From NCBI GenBank assembly GCA_013396655.1, contig WBMV01007712.1:1744041-1808040 (forward strand): a stretch of DNA of 64,000 nucleotides, given 5' to 3'. Every line of letters begins with the position of its first letter. Position 1 is the stretch's first letter. Below, in pieces: positions 25,225 to 36,600 of the stretch. The notes below the pieces were generated by a model, which was not told the origin of the DNA, did no database searches, and worked only from the letters and a program-made list of their open reading frames with translations. Origin of the DNA: Campylorhamphus procurvoides. Its lineage: Eukaryota; Chordata; Aves; Passeriformes; Dendrocolaptidae. The translations under genes were made by a program, and so were the position numbers.

Positions 25225-26000
25225 CTAAATGAAAAATGATTAAAAGGTTAGTTTTTCCATGTCTAAAGCATTTGTAAAATGAGTCAGTTTGTGGAGTCCC
25301 ACTTTCATTTTGTTCCCAAAGTTATCCCGAGTACATAGAAATCACAGTGATGTAAAAAACTAGATTAAAGCCACACTGGGATTCATACCATTTGAACAGG
25401 GCAGAAGCCAAATGAACTTTTCAGAGATTACTTGAGGGGAAGTAAAAAGGCACTGAGGATACACAAGCAGCACAAATGAATTAGTGTACATAGAACTCCT
25501 ATCCATAATCTAAGATCAGAATAATCATCCCTGGATCCAGACTGAAAAATAACTTCTCAGCAATGCAGTCACTGTTTTGGGTCCACATTTTGTTTATTTT
25601 AGATATAAATCAAAGTGAACTGAATATTTGACTCAAATATTTATTTTGTGGGCAGTATGAAGAATATGATAGCACATACGCTATTTGAAAATGAAGCTAT
25701 AATTCAGCTCCTATATAATTTTCCAGTTCAACTTTTGCAGATGCTGTAACTTGGAATATAAGCTATTTGAAAGCCCCTGTACCTGTGTCAAGACAGGATT
25801 TCTGATAAATAATCTCAATCAGATGAAGAATTTGGATTTTTTTCTTATTGAAGCCTTTGCTTTAAGCTCAATGCAAAGAGATGTTTATTCTCAGCAGAGA
25901 AATCTGTCAGTAATAGAAATATACCACTTCATTTCCAGGAGAAAGGCAACATCAGTGTTATTTATATCAAATATTTCAGAAAATGAACCCACAGAATAAC

Positions 26001-26018
26001 ATGATATGATATGATATA
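26001..26018. repeat. Pentanucleotide repeat (ATGAT)3.5
   Basis: ATGATATGATATGATATA-type repeat, three and a half copies in AT-rich intron. Confidence 0.8.
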
Positions 26019-26563
26019 TTTGTATGACAGCAGTACCAACACAGTCACATTACTATTATTCTGAAAGCCTATCAGTAATAATATAACTCTCCTGAAATAT
26101 CTCAGCAAAGCAAAAATATGTCTCAAACCTCATATTTCAGGAAATAACAAGCATTGGAGTGCTATTTGGAAAAGAATCCATCTTCACTTTCTGGAGACAG
26201 AAGCTCCATTTTTATAGATTCGCTCTTTTACCTTCGGACTCATCACAAAACCACTCTGTGGGGTTCTCGTTTGTATTAAGAGTTGTTTCTTTGTTATTAC
26301 TGTTTTGTATTTTGTGTACCAATATGGATTTTTGTTGCAAAGAAGTTGGTTCTTCTGAGCTATTTATCTTCATGACCAGGAATATGAGAGAGCCACCACA
26401 GGGATAGTACATCATCATGTCTTCTCAAGGTGAAGATAAATGTTAGCTGATTTGAGTGATCATAACTTATGCATAAATGTACATTTTTATTTTTCAGGAC
26501 TGGCATTATTCCAAGGGATTCTGCCTTTCAGCCCACAGTAATTATTTCCTTGTTCTGTTTGAG

Positions 26564-26595
26564 AGAATGAGTGAAAGAGAGAGGGAGAGAGAAGT
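26564..26595. repeat. GA-rich low-complexity tract
   Basis: Purine run of GAGA and GAAAGA units (AGTGAAAGAGAGAGGGAGAG). Low complexity, possibly bound by GAGA-type factors in other systems, but nothing supports that here. Confidence 0.75.
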
Positions 26596-27382
26596 TCCTC
26601 AAAGGTTATCATGACATAAGAAATGGTCCCTGGCACAGACAGGAAGGAAGAGTTCAACAATGTTCCCAAGGAGCCTGTGCAAATGGATCTCAGTCATATC
26701 CTGGTCAACCTACAAGCCTTGGTTATTCTGAAATTTTCCATTAAACTCTGGTTTCCCCAAGCTTAGATTTTATTCTAACTGCTGTAAATCCAAGTATCTT
26801 GTAGATGTTTCTTTCAGAAAACATTAAATACTGTAAATCCCAGGAAACACCATCAGCTTCAGTGGCAATTAAGCAGGGAGCTTCTTCTAAGCTAATACAA
26901 GTCAAGTCATTCTGCAATATTAGAGTTCACAAAAAATACACTGTGCAAATATATAATGAAGATTAGTTGCAGTACCAAGTTCTTTAAAACAATTTGCCTT
27001 TTTTCCTTAATATTTTTTTTACTATAATGAATCTGGCATAAATTAGTATTAATACCTTTACATCTTTTTAATGTAATATTAAACAATATTCCTGATTTAT
27101 TCATCAGTGCACTTTGCCCTCCAGGCAAAGATAGGCTCAGCAGTTCTATTCTGCATAATTCTACCACGATAATGTAAAAAACTCATTCTGAAGCAATTTT
27201 CTCAAAAATATTGTCTAGAAATAATTGGGGGAAAAGAAAGCAATGGTTTTACCCTATATGATTGATGATTTAAGGTTGAGTTTTTCCTGTGGCAAATCAG
27301 AAATATTATTCTATTTCTCTTTCAAAACCTGAAACTCAGGAGTATGTGATCTGTCAGTGTGCAAAAGTGGTGTAAAAAAATC

Positions 27383-27408
27383 AACCATGATTTGATCAGA
27401 TCATGGTT
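27383..27408. repeat. Near-perfect 26-bp palindrome
   Basis: Arms AACCATGAT (27383-27391) and ATCATGGTT (27400-27408) are exact reverse complements, and the centre contains TGATCA. Twelve of thirteen base pairs match; the exception is T opposite G, which would be a wobble pair in one transcript orientation. Function unknown. Confidence 0.9.
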
Positions 27409-27711
27409 AGCAGAACCTCCTTTCTTCTGGCACATTCATGTGCCAGCTGTGTCCAAACAGGCCATCTGCTTCAGCCAAGGTGTCTGTAAGGTGTCTGTCC
27501 CCAAGCCCAGGTTTCTGCTCTTCTCTCTTATCGTCTCTCCCAGTAAGCCAAATTATGCTGGATCAGTACCCAGTGTTATCATTTTGTCCATGTGAAGCAA
27601 ATAGCAAACAGTCACTTGAGATTTAGAGCAACTTTGTGATTTATAATAACCTGGCACATTCAGTGATAGCAGAAAATATGAGTAAACCCCCAAAGTAATC
27701 ACACTTGTTTA

Positions 27712-27770
27712 TGGTTGGACTCAATGACCTTGAAAGTCTTTTCCAACTTACATGAGTCTATGACTCTATG
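27712..27770 (+). mobile_element. CR1 LINE 3' end, short and diverged
   Basis: The segment reads GGTTGGACTCAATGACCTTG, then AAGTCTTTTCCAACTTA, and ends with two octamer repeats (GTCTATGACTCTATG). This is the CR1 3' terminus, truncated to about 60 bp. Its CpG in the TCGATGA core has decayed to TCAATGA, so it is probably older than the copy at 17.2 kb. Confidence 0.9.
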
Positions 27771-29324
27771 TTCACAAAGACAATGTATACAATTCGATAA
27801 AGTACTAATATTTCACAGTACCAAATAGATCACGTTGAGAGGGGCAATATAAGTATTTTATGTCTTTCTTGGAGCTATGTCAGCCAAATGTTTGCACCAT
27901 GTAGGTTTTGAGTAGCATGGCTAATTATAGAGTCTGAAAAATTACATGGACTGTCATTGTCTGATGTGAGCAGAAGGCTGCAGGAGTTTGCATTATTGGG
28001 AACAGGATCCAAGTGACCCACAGATACATGAGAAAAACATCTTTTCCTTATCAAAACAGACACGAGATCCAATAAGTAAGGATAAGAATCATTCAGGCAC
28101 ACACAACTGGTACTTATAGTGGATACTTTTAAGGCAAATCAATCAAACAGGAGAGAAAGGCTGTGAGAGCACAGTGGCCCCAGGGTTTTGAAGGATTACA
28201 GTTCTACCTGTTCCCCCTGCAAGGCTGGACACTGACCACCTGCAAAGCAGGAGTGGGGAAGGCTGGGGAAGGCCAAGTCAACATTTACCAAATGACGCAG
28301 CATTTTTAATCTGGAGTTGGAGACTCCAAATTAGTGTGGGGTTTTGTATGTTTGATGACATTACGTAGCAATTGTGCTGGTTGTAGAATTGCCATCCATG
28401 CTGTTATTCGCAACTGGACCATGCCTTGGCAGCCTGTGCTGCACTGGCTCTGCTTTGAGTCCCACTCTGACCTGCAGCAATTCCTCCCAGCTTGCAGGAT
28501 TACTGAAGAGTTCATCATTTAAAAAAAAAATAAAAAAATATCCTTTTCAGCATTATGAGTGAAATCTGTCCCTTTTCTTCTCAATTAGTTAGCTTCCAGC
28601 CAGGAGAATTTCACTCCTCTATCTATCCTCCTGTGATGGCACATAACTCCACTGTTTTAAGGAAAAACCTTTCTGTAATATGTTTAAATGCAGTAGAAAA
28701 TTTTTCTAACAGCTGCATGTATTCTGGCATGCAGGAGTTGGTATGCAAACGTCACATAGCAGTTCATCTAATTTAGAGAGCATTAGATAATTGCTTTACC
28801 CAAATTATCACTGGTTTGGGCTGAAGCTCAAGCCTACAAATACACCTAAATCTGTTTTCTGACAGAAGTAAATATCTCATTTCACAATGCTTTGTTGTTT
28901 TGCCTTTTTTTTTTCTTTCTCTTTTCTTTGTTAGCTAGACAGCTGTCAGGAAAAAACAAGGAAGAGAAAGGAAATGAAGTGCCTCCACTGAGGCCTGGGA
29001 TCCACTGCTCGGTATTTGGGTTGGTTATGTGGGTATTTGTTCTGGCATATCCTTGTTGTTGTGCTGGGCAGGCTATCAAAAATTACACGGCCCACAGAAC
29101 ATTTTCCCATCCATTGTTACACAGCAAACCCTTAGAGCAACCTTAGGCTTTTCAGCTCAGGAGACCCTCGCTGGAAGCTGGAGGTGATAAATTCAAGCTA
29201 TAGTCTCTGCCTCTCTTAAGGAACTTGCACAGCTTGGTATCAAAGAGAGTTTAATGAGCTTAGTGATATGTGAAAAGGATTAAGGATACCAGCAAATCAC
29301 TTGATTACGTACTTAATTCAATAG

Positions 29325-29560
29325 GGCCACTCACGTGCTGAAAGCGACCACGTGCTCGGGCGCTGCAGTGGGCAGGGGGCACGGGGAGCTGGGCAGCACT
29401 GGGGTGGCACTGGGCCATCCTGCAGCAGGGACACCCCAGCTCCCCCAGACCCACACACCTCATCCAGCCATGCGGGGACACGGCAGCTGCCCTGCCTGCT
29501 GCAGCTCTGCCTGGCCTGAACAAGCTCCCAGCAAAGGGTGCATGGCTGAGATGCCTGAAC
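29325..29560. other. GC-rich patch opening with two CACGTGCT motifs
   Basis: A sharp local rise in G+C (29338-29530) in AT-rich intron. It begins with CACGTGCT at 29332-29339 and again at 29349-29356. CACGTG is the canonical E-box bound by bHLH factors such as USF, MYC and CLOCK-BMAL1. The spacing between the two hexamers is 11 bases, not the 6-7 of the classic circadian tandem E-box. CpG count is low after the first 60 bases. Regulatory role is inference only. Confidence 0.4.
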
Positions 29561-30308
29561 TGTGCAGAAAACAGGGAAATTGGGACACAGATTAGGCTGG
29601 CTCTGATGTTCCTGCAGACCAGTTTTGAAGCAGGGCTGGGAGGTAAATGCCCTAGTCAGCCCTGCAGAGCCCGAAGCATCCCATTCCCCTCTGGCACATC
29701 TAACTCTGCTCCCGGTTTGGTTGAGAGGAACATTGTGCAGACAGCCCTAACTCACTGTTCCAAAACACTACCCCTTGATTCCCCTAATATTTGTATTTGG
29801 AACCAGACAGGAAAGCACCAGCATGGATTCAGACTCCTGTGCTTCACAGAGGAAGACGATGGTCATTGGGGCGTAGAGAAAACCACCAAATGAGCAACCC
29901 GATAAGCGCACAGACAAGTTCTCCGAGTGTCTGGAGCCGTCCAGCCCTGGAGACAGGGAACTCCATGGAGAGCCCAAAATCATCTGTTACAGTTCAGAAA
30001 GTCGCATTTTCACAGGGAAAGGTTATTAGAAATCAAACAACAACAAAGCTGTCTGCAGCCAAACAGCAGACTGTTGCAATTAGGAAACGATGTTAACAAA
30101 GCAACGAGGGGGACATATAAGCTGTTACACTAAGTGTGGAGACACAAGTCATTTTTGAAGGATCTTGGAAGAGTGCCCTGGGGTAAAGCTTTAGATCTAG
30201 GAAAAATGACTTCAGAGACTATTATAACTTTTGCAAAATATTTATTTTTGTTTTCATCCTGCTGCATAAACCTCTGATAGAAAATAGACTTTTTTCCATC
30301 AGCCTAAG

Positions 30309-30336
30309 ACACACACACACACACACATATATATAT
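30309..30336. repeat. Dinucleotide microsatellite (AC)9(AT)5
   Basis: Nine AC units run into an AT run, followed by AT-rich TTTATATAAATATAT. A short compound microsatellite. Confidence 0.95.
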
Positions 30337-30559
30337 TTATATAAATATATTCTTGTCTGGACTATGTTTTTCATGTCTGAAAGTGATATAATTGAGAGCT
30401 GAGTGAGCTGTCTGCTGCACACTAAAATAAGGTATATAAAAAAAGATAAAATCTCTTTTGATTAGTATTTCTGTCACTCTCTTCAATACCACACCTGGCT
30501 AGACTGCGCACCTTTGGTCCTAAATAGCAACGAAAGCTAAACCATGTGGCTTAAAGAAA

Positions 30560-30840
30560 GATCTCTAAAAACTGACATCATTGCTGATTTATTCTTTTCC
30601 TACCTGAGCTCAATGTGTTATTTTAATTGTCAGTTTTATTAAAAAGTGACATGAAAGTGGACATTGAGAGCCTTTGCAATGGAGCAGAAGGCTGGCAAGG
30701 GCCCATGTGCACATTGCACCATTACGGTAAAAAGAATAATGATTATTTTAATAAACACACTGAGCAAACTTCTTAATTGTTCAAAATCACTTAAGCCTCA
30801 GTAAATAGTTCATATTACATCTCAGCTGCAGTGATTAAAA
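30560..30840. other. Candidate conserved non-coding element
   Basis: Repeat-free AT-rich block with many ATTA/TAAT cores (TTTTAATTGTC, AATAATGATTATTTTAATAA, CTTAATTGTTC) around a more mixed core (GAGCCTTTGCAATGGAGCAG). No coding potential seen. Offered as a possible enhancer on composition alone. Confidence 0.3.
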
Positions 30841-33358
30841 CTGATTTACTAACTCATCTGAACCAGTTGTTTTTGTGAAAAATCAGCTGGGTTTTCCTCC
30901 TGCTGCTGCTTGGCTTCTGCTTTGCACCCTATTAACTGGCACTCTCCACAGACGGCAGCAGAGCCTAATAAAGCCTGAAATAGCACAAGCTCGTTAACTG
31001 ACAGACAGACTCTGCAACCCGTGCTCTCTGAACACAGGGATTCAGGGATGGTTCTCCAAGGAATGCTCCCCAGACCTTCAGCTGGCATACAGAGCCACAC
31101 CGTGTTTGCATTGTTGCCAGTTTGTCCCTAAAGAAGTTCTGTCTCTGGTGTAAGAACGTGGGTACCCCAATTCTCAGTGACACCTGATGTTCATGTTCTT
31201 CCCACATGGGGAAGAGAATGGGCAGAGAGAGTGCTGTAGTTTTATGCTGTTTTCCATCAGCTTATAAAACCTTCTGGTTTTGCAATAAGACATTTTCTAC
31301 CAGGAAATCTTGTGGCTGAGACAGGCAGGAAAGATGTATGGACCACTATCCCGCAAGGGCTCTTCCCTGCCTTAGTAGAGGTTTTTCTCACCATCTTTGG
31401 CAAGAACCAGCACCACCACCGTTCCGATTTCCAGATGTTTGGCTGGTTTGGGTAGTTATAAATAAACAGATTTTTTTTTTGTACAAGTGCCTTTTACTAC
31501 AAAAATTTAGCATTCCTTAGGCCTAAGAGTATCTATGCAATTAGTGGGCTATGGGAAGTTTGTCATTTCTGCTAAATACTGGGAAAATTATTCTGTTTGG
31601 CTGTGTAAGAAAAAGAAACTGGACATTTTGTCCAACAGGCAAATCCATGCTATTTTTAGCTGGTTTTCATTCCCCAAAAGTTGTATAAATCAGTAAAAGC
31701 AAATACCAAGCCCTATCTGGAATTTATTAGAATCCTCTTGAAATAGAAAAGAATGATATCATAGCAACAAAGTTTGCATTCATTAGTCATCCTCTAAGTC
31801 ATGGAGCTTTTAATACCCATTAATAGCTTCTTTTCAGCAATCTGTAAGAGGAAGTGTCCCCTACAGCATCAACAGGTGGATGTGCTTGATTTGCCTTTGG
31901 GGCCAGAACAGTCTCCATAAAGGCTGAGTGTCCATGGATACCCACCTATCCTGAGTGTTGCTCACTGTGAATGAGGTTCAGGAGGCTGCTTAGGGCCTGA
32001 TCCTGAGCAGCAGGCAGGGAATAGGAACCACAGCAAACACAGACAACAGTGCAGAGTATGGGCTGTGCTAACCTGTGCTAGCCCCAGATGAAGGAAAAGC
32101 TCCAAGAACGCTTTGAGCTTCTAAACTACCAAAAATCAACAAGCAGCATTGGAGCAGCCAGAGATTTCTGCAGGAAATTGGAAAATCCTGTCTTTTTACC
32201 AGGGAGAGGAATGAATATGGACGAGCTTGTTGTACCAGAGCACCCTGACAATGTCTCCTGGGCAGGTCTGGGGCTGCTCTCCCATTTACTGCAGCCTATG
32301 GAAAGTTCTGCTCCTCAGGGAGTATAAAACCTCTCTATATAGTGAAACACAAAACAAACCAAATGAAGCTTGGCATAGTGGTACATGTGACAGTTCCTGG
32401 CTGTTTGAGGTTATGGATGGCCATGTGTGAGTTAAGGAGGTGTCAGAGTGACACAAATGTTTATAGCCCAGCAATTCCACAAATGGAAAGTCTGTTATTT
32501 AGGGCCACAGGAATTTGCAATAGCTAAACCAGACATTTAGGGTTTAAAAAAACCAAACAACAAAAAACCAAATAGTGCTAGAAGATGTGCAGATTTTATG
32601 AGTTTGCTGCTACACAGTGTGTATATTTACATGAAATAATTAGCTGTAGTCTTGTTTATGTCAAATCCAATTTACATTAATAAACTTCACCCAGCAAAGA
32701 CACGGATGCTGTATGAAAATGCCCAGAAATGTTACCAGCCATAAAAATGCAGAGTAAACACTGGAGCATTTAATTAATCAATTTTTGACATTACCAAGTA
32801 ATTACAATTTCTGAATCATTTCTATGATGTTTTTTTGTGAATATAAATGAACCACAACACATGGGAGAGCTGCTGATGGCAGGCATTTGACTTACATAGA
32901 CATATGGCACTCGCATGTGACTCCTACTGTCTAAAGAAGACAGGGAGTTATAGAAAAGATAGAAAAAACATTCATAGGATCTATTGCAGAGTTGTGGAAA
33001 TTGAATTCTAAAGTTATTACAGACGTTTGGGATTCACAGATAAAGACGCTTCATTCTCGGAATGTATCAGACTTTTTAACTCACTTGGCATAACTACTGC
33101 CATCCATCCAACAAATACCTCAGGGCCTGAAGTTTTCTCTACCATTTTCTTTAATTGCTTTGTTATTGCCTGTCCTCACATTTATACTGGCAACTTCTGA
33201 TGAGGAACAATGTACATACACACAAATCAAGCCTATCTTCATATGGTTTTTTTTATACTCAAAACCAACTTAAATGAAAAAAAAAAAAAGGCAGTAGAGG
33301 TTCATTTGTTCAATCATTAAAAATCCACTAAAAAAAAGAAGAAAATATACACTATATG

Positions 33359-33672
33359 TCATAGAATTTTAGTATGGCCTAGTTTGGAAGGGACCTCAAA
33401 GACCATCTAGTTCTAAAAGCCCCTGCCATGGACACAAAAACACCTTTCACTAGAACAGGTTGCTCAGAGCTCCATCCAGCCTGGCCTTGAACACTTGCAG
33501 GGATGGGGCATGCACAGCTTCTCTGGGCAAACTGTTCCAACACCTCCTAATATCTATTCTCAACCCACTCTCTTTCAGTTTAAATCCATTCCCCCTTGTC
33601 CTGTCACTACATTCTCTCATAAAAAGTGCATCTCCATCTTTCTTGTAGGCTGCCTTCACATATATAAAATAG
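33359..33672 (-). mobile_element. CR1 LINE, 3' part with the C-terminal end of ORF2
   Basis: The insertion is in reverse orientation; its 3' end is at 33359 (TCATAGAATTTT, one octamer repeat left). Reading the minus strand, about 33650-33455 encodes residues resembling the C-terminal end of the CR1 reverse transcriptase ORF2: DRTRGNGFKLKE, then a gap, then WNSLPREAVHAPSLQVFKA and RLDGALSNL. The residues usually present between RLDIRK and HWN (typically FFT..VV) are missing, so a small internal deletion has occurred. An open frame of 97 codons runs through it (33450-33743), but its N-terminal part is unrelated flanking sequence. It is a dead, 5'-truncated fragment. Confidence 0.93.
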
Positions 33673-36600
33673 ATGAATGTAAGGTTAAAAGTCCAACACA
33701 ATACTACAGACATATCAATCTGATGATGCCAAAATATGTCCAAGCATCAGTGGAGAAAACAAGGGGTTGAAAGCTCTGAGGATTCCCAGCTTTCAACCCC
33801 TGCTCTAAGAACAAGGGTAAGACGAGGTTTAGCAAAACCTGAATGACCGACCCTTTAGGGTTTGTATGGATGGAAAACAGGAAATCTGGAGATGAGCAGA
33901 AAGAAGGGGATGCTGCACTGAAGCCTAGGGCCCCTTTTCCATGTGGGTTTCGCTTGCTTTGTCCTACCATCCCTCTTTCACCCACCTGCCACCATGTTCC
34001 CTTCTAGCCACAAACTTTTTCACACAGAGGAGGAAACTTCTTATAGCACATTTTGAAAATTAATCTCTATGTCGACAGCTCTGTTTTTAATGTCTCACAT
34101 GATCCCTAGTCAAGAAAAATTTATCGCCAAGTTAATAAGGTAACATTACTCAGGAAATCTCAGAAGCCACTTCCAGCACTCTGCCTCTTCCTAGTGTGGT
34201 GAATTTAGTGGAACTACTTACATCCATCCACCTCATCTGCGTGATGCATAAACATCAACACACAGAAAAATGATGGAACATGCAAATAAATATACTCCTA
34301 AATATCCCCTGTTCATTGGTGTGCTTTTTCACTCTGTGTTGGTACAGAGAAGAAAGAAATGAATCAGAACCTATCACACAAATATACCTCTGCATTCTCC
34401 TAGTTTATAAACAACCAAAGCAGGAGCTGTGCTCACAGGAGCTCTGTTAGCTCGTGGTCTGCCTAAAGCACATTTATTGTTACTGTCATTACCAGGGCTT
34501 GCAGCAGCTTCGACTTTGGGTGTTGACTGATTGTAGGAGACAACAGAGTCTAAGGCATGAATCAGCTGTAAACTGTTGCCCGAATCACAGTTTTTCTTCA
34601 ACCAAAATCCCCACTCATTTCTATGAGATAGCCAAGAAAATAAAAGCATTTATAAATGCGACAGAACTGGCTCTGCTTGTAGGTATTGGAAGTCAGGAAA
34701 ATATTAAAAAAAAAAAAATCTCTATAGCATTCAATATATTTTCTTGTAGGTAACATTCAATTCAGTATGGGAGGAAGGTGACCTTCCCAGACAGTTTTGC
34801 AGAGCAGATTTCCCATGAGGAACTCTGATCCCAAATGCTGCAGCTCTCTGACAGCCACCGACTGTTGCCGCTTATAAGAGGAGCTCCCAGTCCCTGCACA
34901 AAATGGAACCTCATTTTCTGGGTCGGGGGATTAATCATAAGAAGTTTGGCATTTCCTAAGTGGTGTGTAGGCCAAACAGCATCATGTGATACTAGTTGGA
35001 GATAAACTTTTAGTGTATAGTGTAGGGATTTAGTGAAAGTGGATTTAGTGGAAGGAAAACATTTTGCTGTAATGGTAAGCTACAAGCAGAGAGTTCAGTA
35101 AAGTCCCAGAAAAGAAGCAAGAACTGGAACATTTGTGTCAGCAAACAGCATACACTTATGTTGTGTAGGCCTGTTAAACTCTTAAGCCAAAGCAGTGCCT
35201 TTAGTTATAGCCACTAATTCCCAGTCAATTCTGGGTGGAACAGGAAGCACAAAAGCACTGTAAGGACAATTTCTTGCTGGGTTGCAATTCTAACCCCATT
35301 ATCCCCACTAATGCTGTAAACACTTAGAGCCACAGATACCAGTCTGGGATAGTGGCAATTTGTACTGGCAAGAATAGGACACACACGGACTACACGGGAG
35401 ATGCCCAGAGGCACCACGGAGCACTGGCCTGGATGCAGTGCCCTGCAGCAGTGGGGTTGGATGTGAGAGCAGTGTTCCACCTCTCCAGTTTGCCTCGGTG
35501 ACAGGCACCATGCAGCAGCCTCTGTGTCCTTCTGAAAGCCAGAAAAAGCTGTGCACCAGCAGAGGAGGTGAGGATAAAAGGTTCCTGTGATGTGAATCCA
35601 TGTCCCCAGAGGAGCTGTGAGGCACAGAGAAGGGATCTTGGGGGACAGACTTTACTGACCTGCAGTCAGAACTGGAGCAGGGAGATGATTCATTTGGATG
35701 CCAACTGCTGAGTTTAGGAGTAACTGAGCCTAACGTAAAAACTTCCATAAAATAGAAATTTGTAGTCTTCATTCTTTGCCTACATTGCAAAGAAAAACTC
35801 CCCCTTCAATTCCCATATATAACAATTGTATTAATAGTCATTATTATTTTGTGCTTTTACAAGTGATCTGATGCACTATTGATGGTTTGTCTCCTGAACA
35901 CTTGTGGCTTCAGCATGCCATGGACAGTAGCTGCTAAATAAATATAATGACACTGCTCAATTTAATGAGAATCTGTTTCCTTCTTATAAAAATTAAGGTG
36001 AACCTTTGATTTCATTCAGCATTATAGAATTCGCAGGTACCATGTGGTACCAGTGAAATCAAAGCTGTCATTTAGCTCCTGGTTAACGTTAATCATTTCT
36101 CCGCAGCTGAATATTGCAGCATCTATCTCAAATGTTATGTGCCTAGAGATATTAGTTACAGTTATTGCAAAACATTCTGTTTATTCAAATCAGACTGAAA
36201 CAAACACAAACTGTAGCATGAAAGGCTTGAAAATACTTGTTTAGATAAATATTCATTGTCAGCTGCTATGCAGGATATACAGTGACAATTCAGATTACAT
36301 TATAGCTTTTTGTTTTATACACTATCTTGCCAGTTAGCATTCAAAAATGTAACTTTAAAAATTCCTTTAATTTTATGTCTGAAATAGAAAGTTATATAGT
36401 TAGCTGTCCATGTTTCTTACACATGAATCTTTGAATCCACGGGGAACTTAATGTGAATTAACAGTGGGAGTATAAGCATAAACCTTTATATTTCTGGTAA
36501 TACAATTTTGTCACTAAATGCAGCTTACTGGAAAAGTTCTTTGCAATATTTAACTGAATTACATTTTAAAGATCTTCTTCATCATCATCAGCCGGAAAAT

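Noticed and set aside
35308..35790. 160-codon minus-strand open frame
   Set aside because: No recognisable domain, low-complexity S/H/C-rich composition, and another frame overlaps it on the same strand. I saw no acceptor or donor that would make it an exon.
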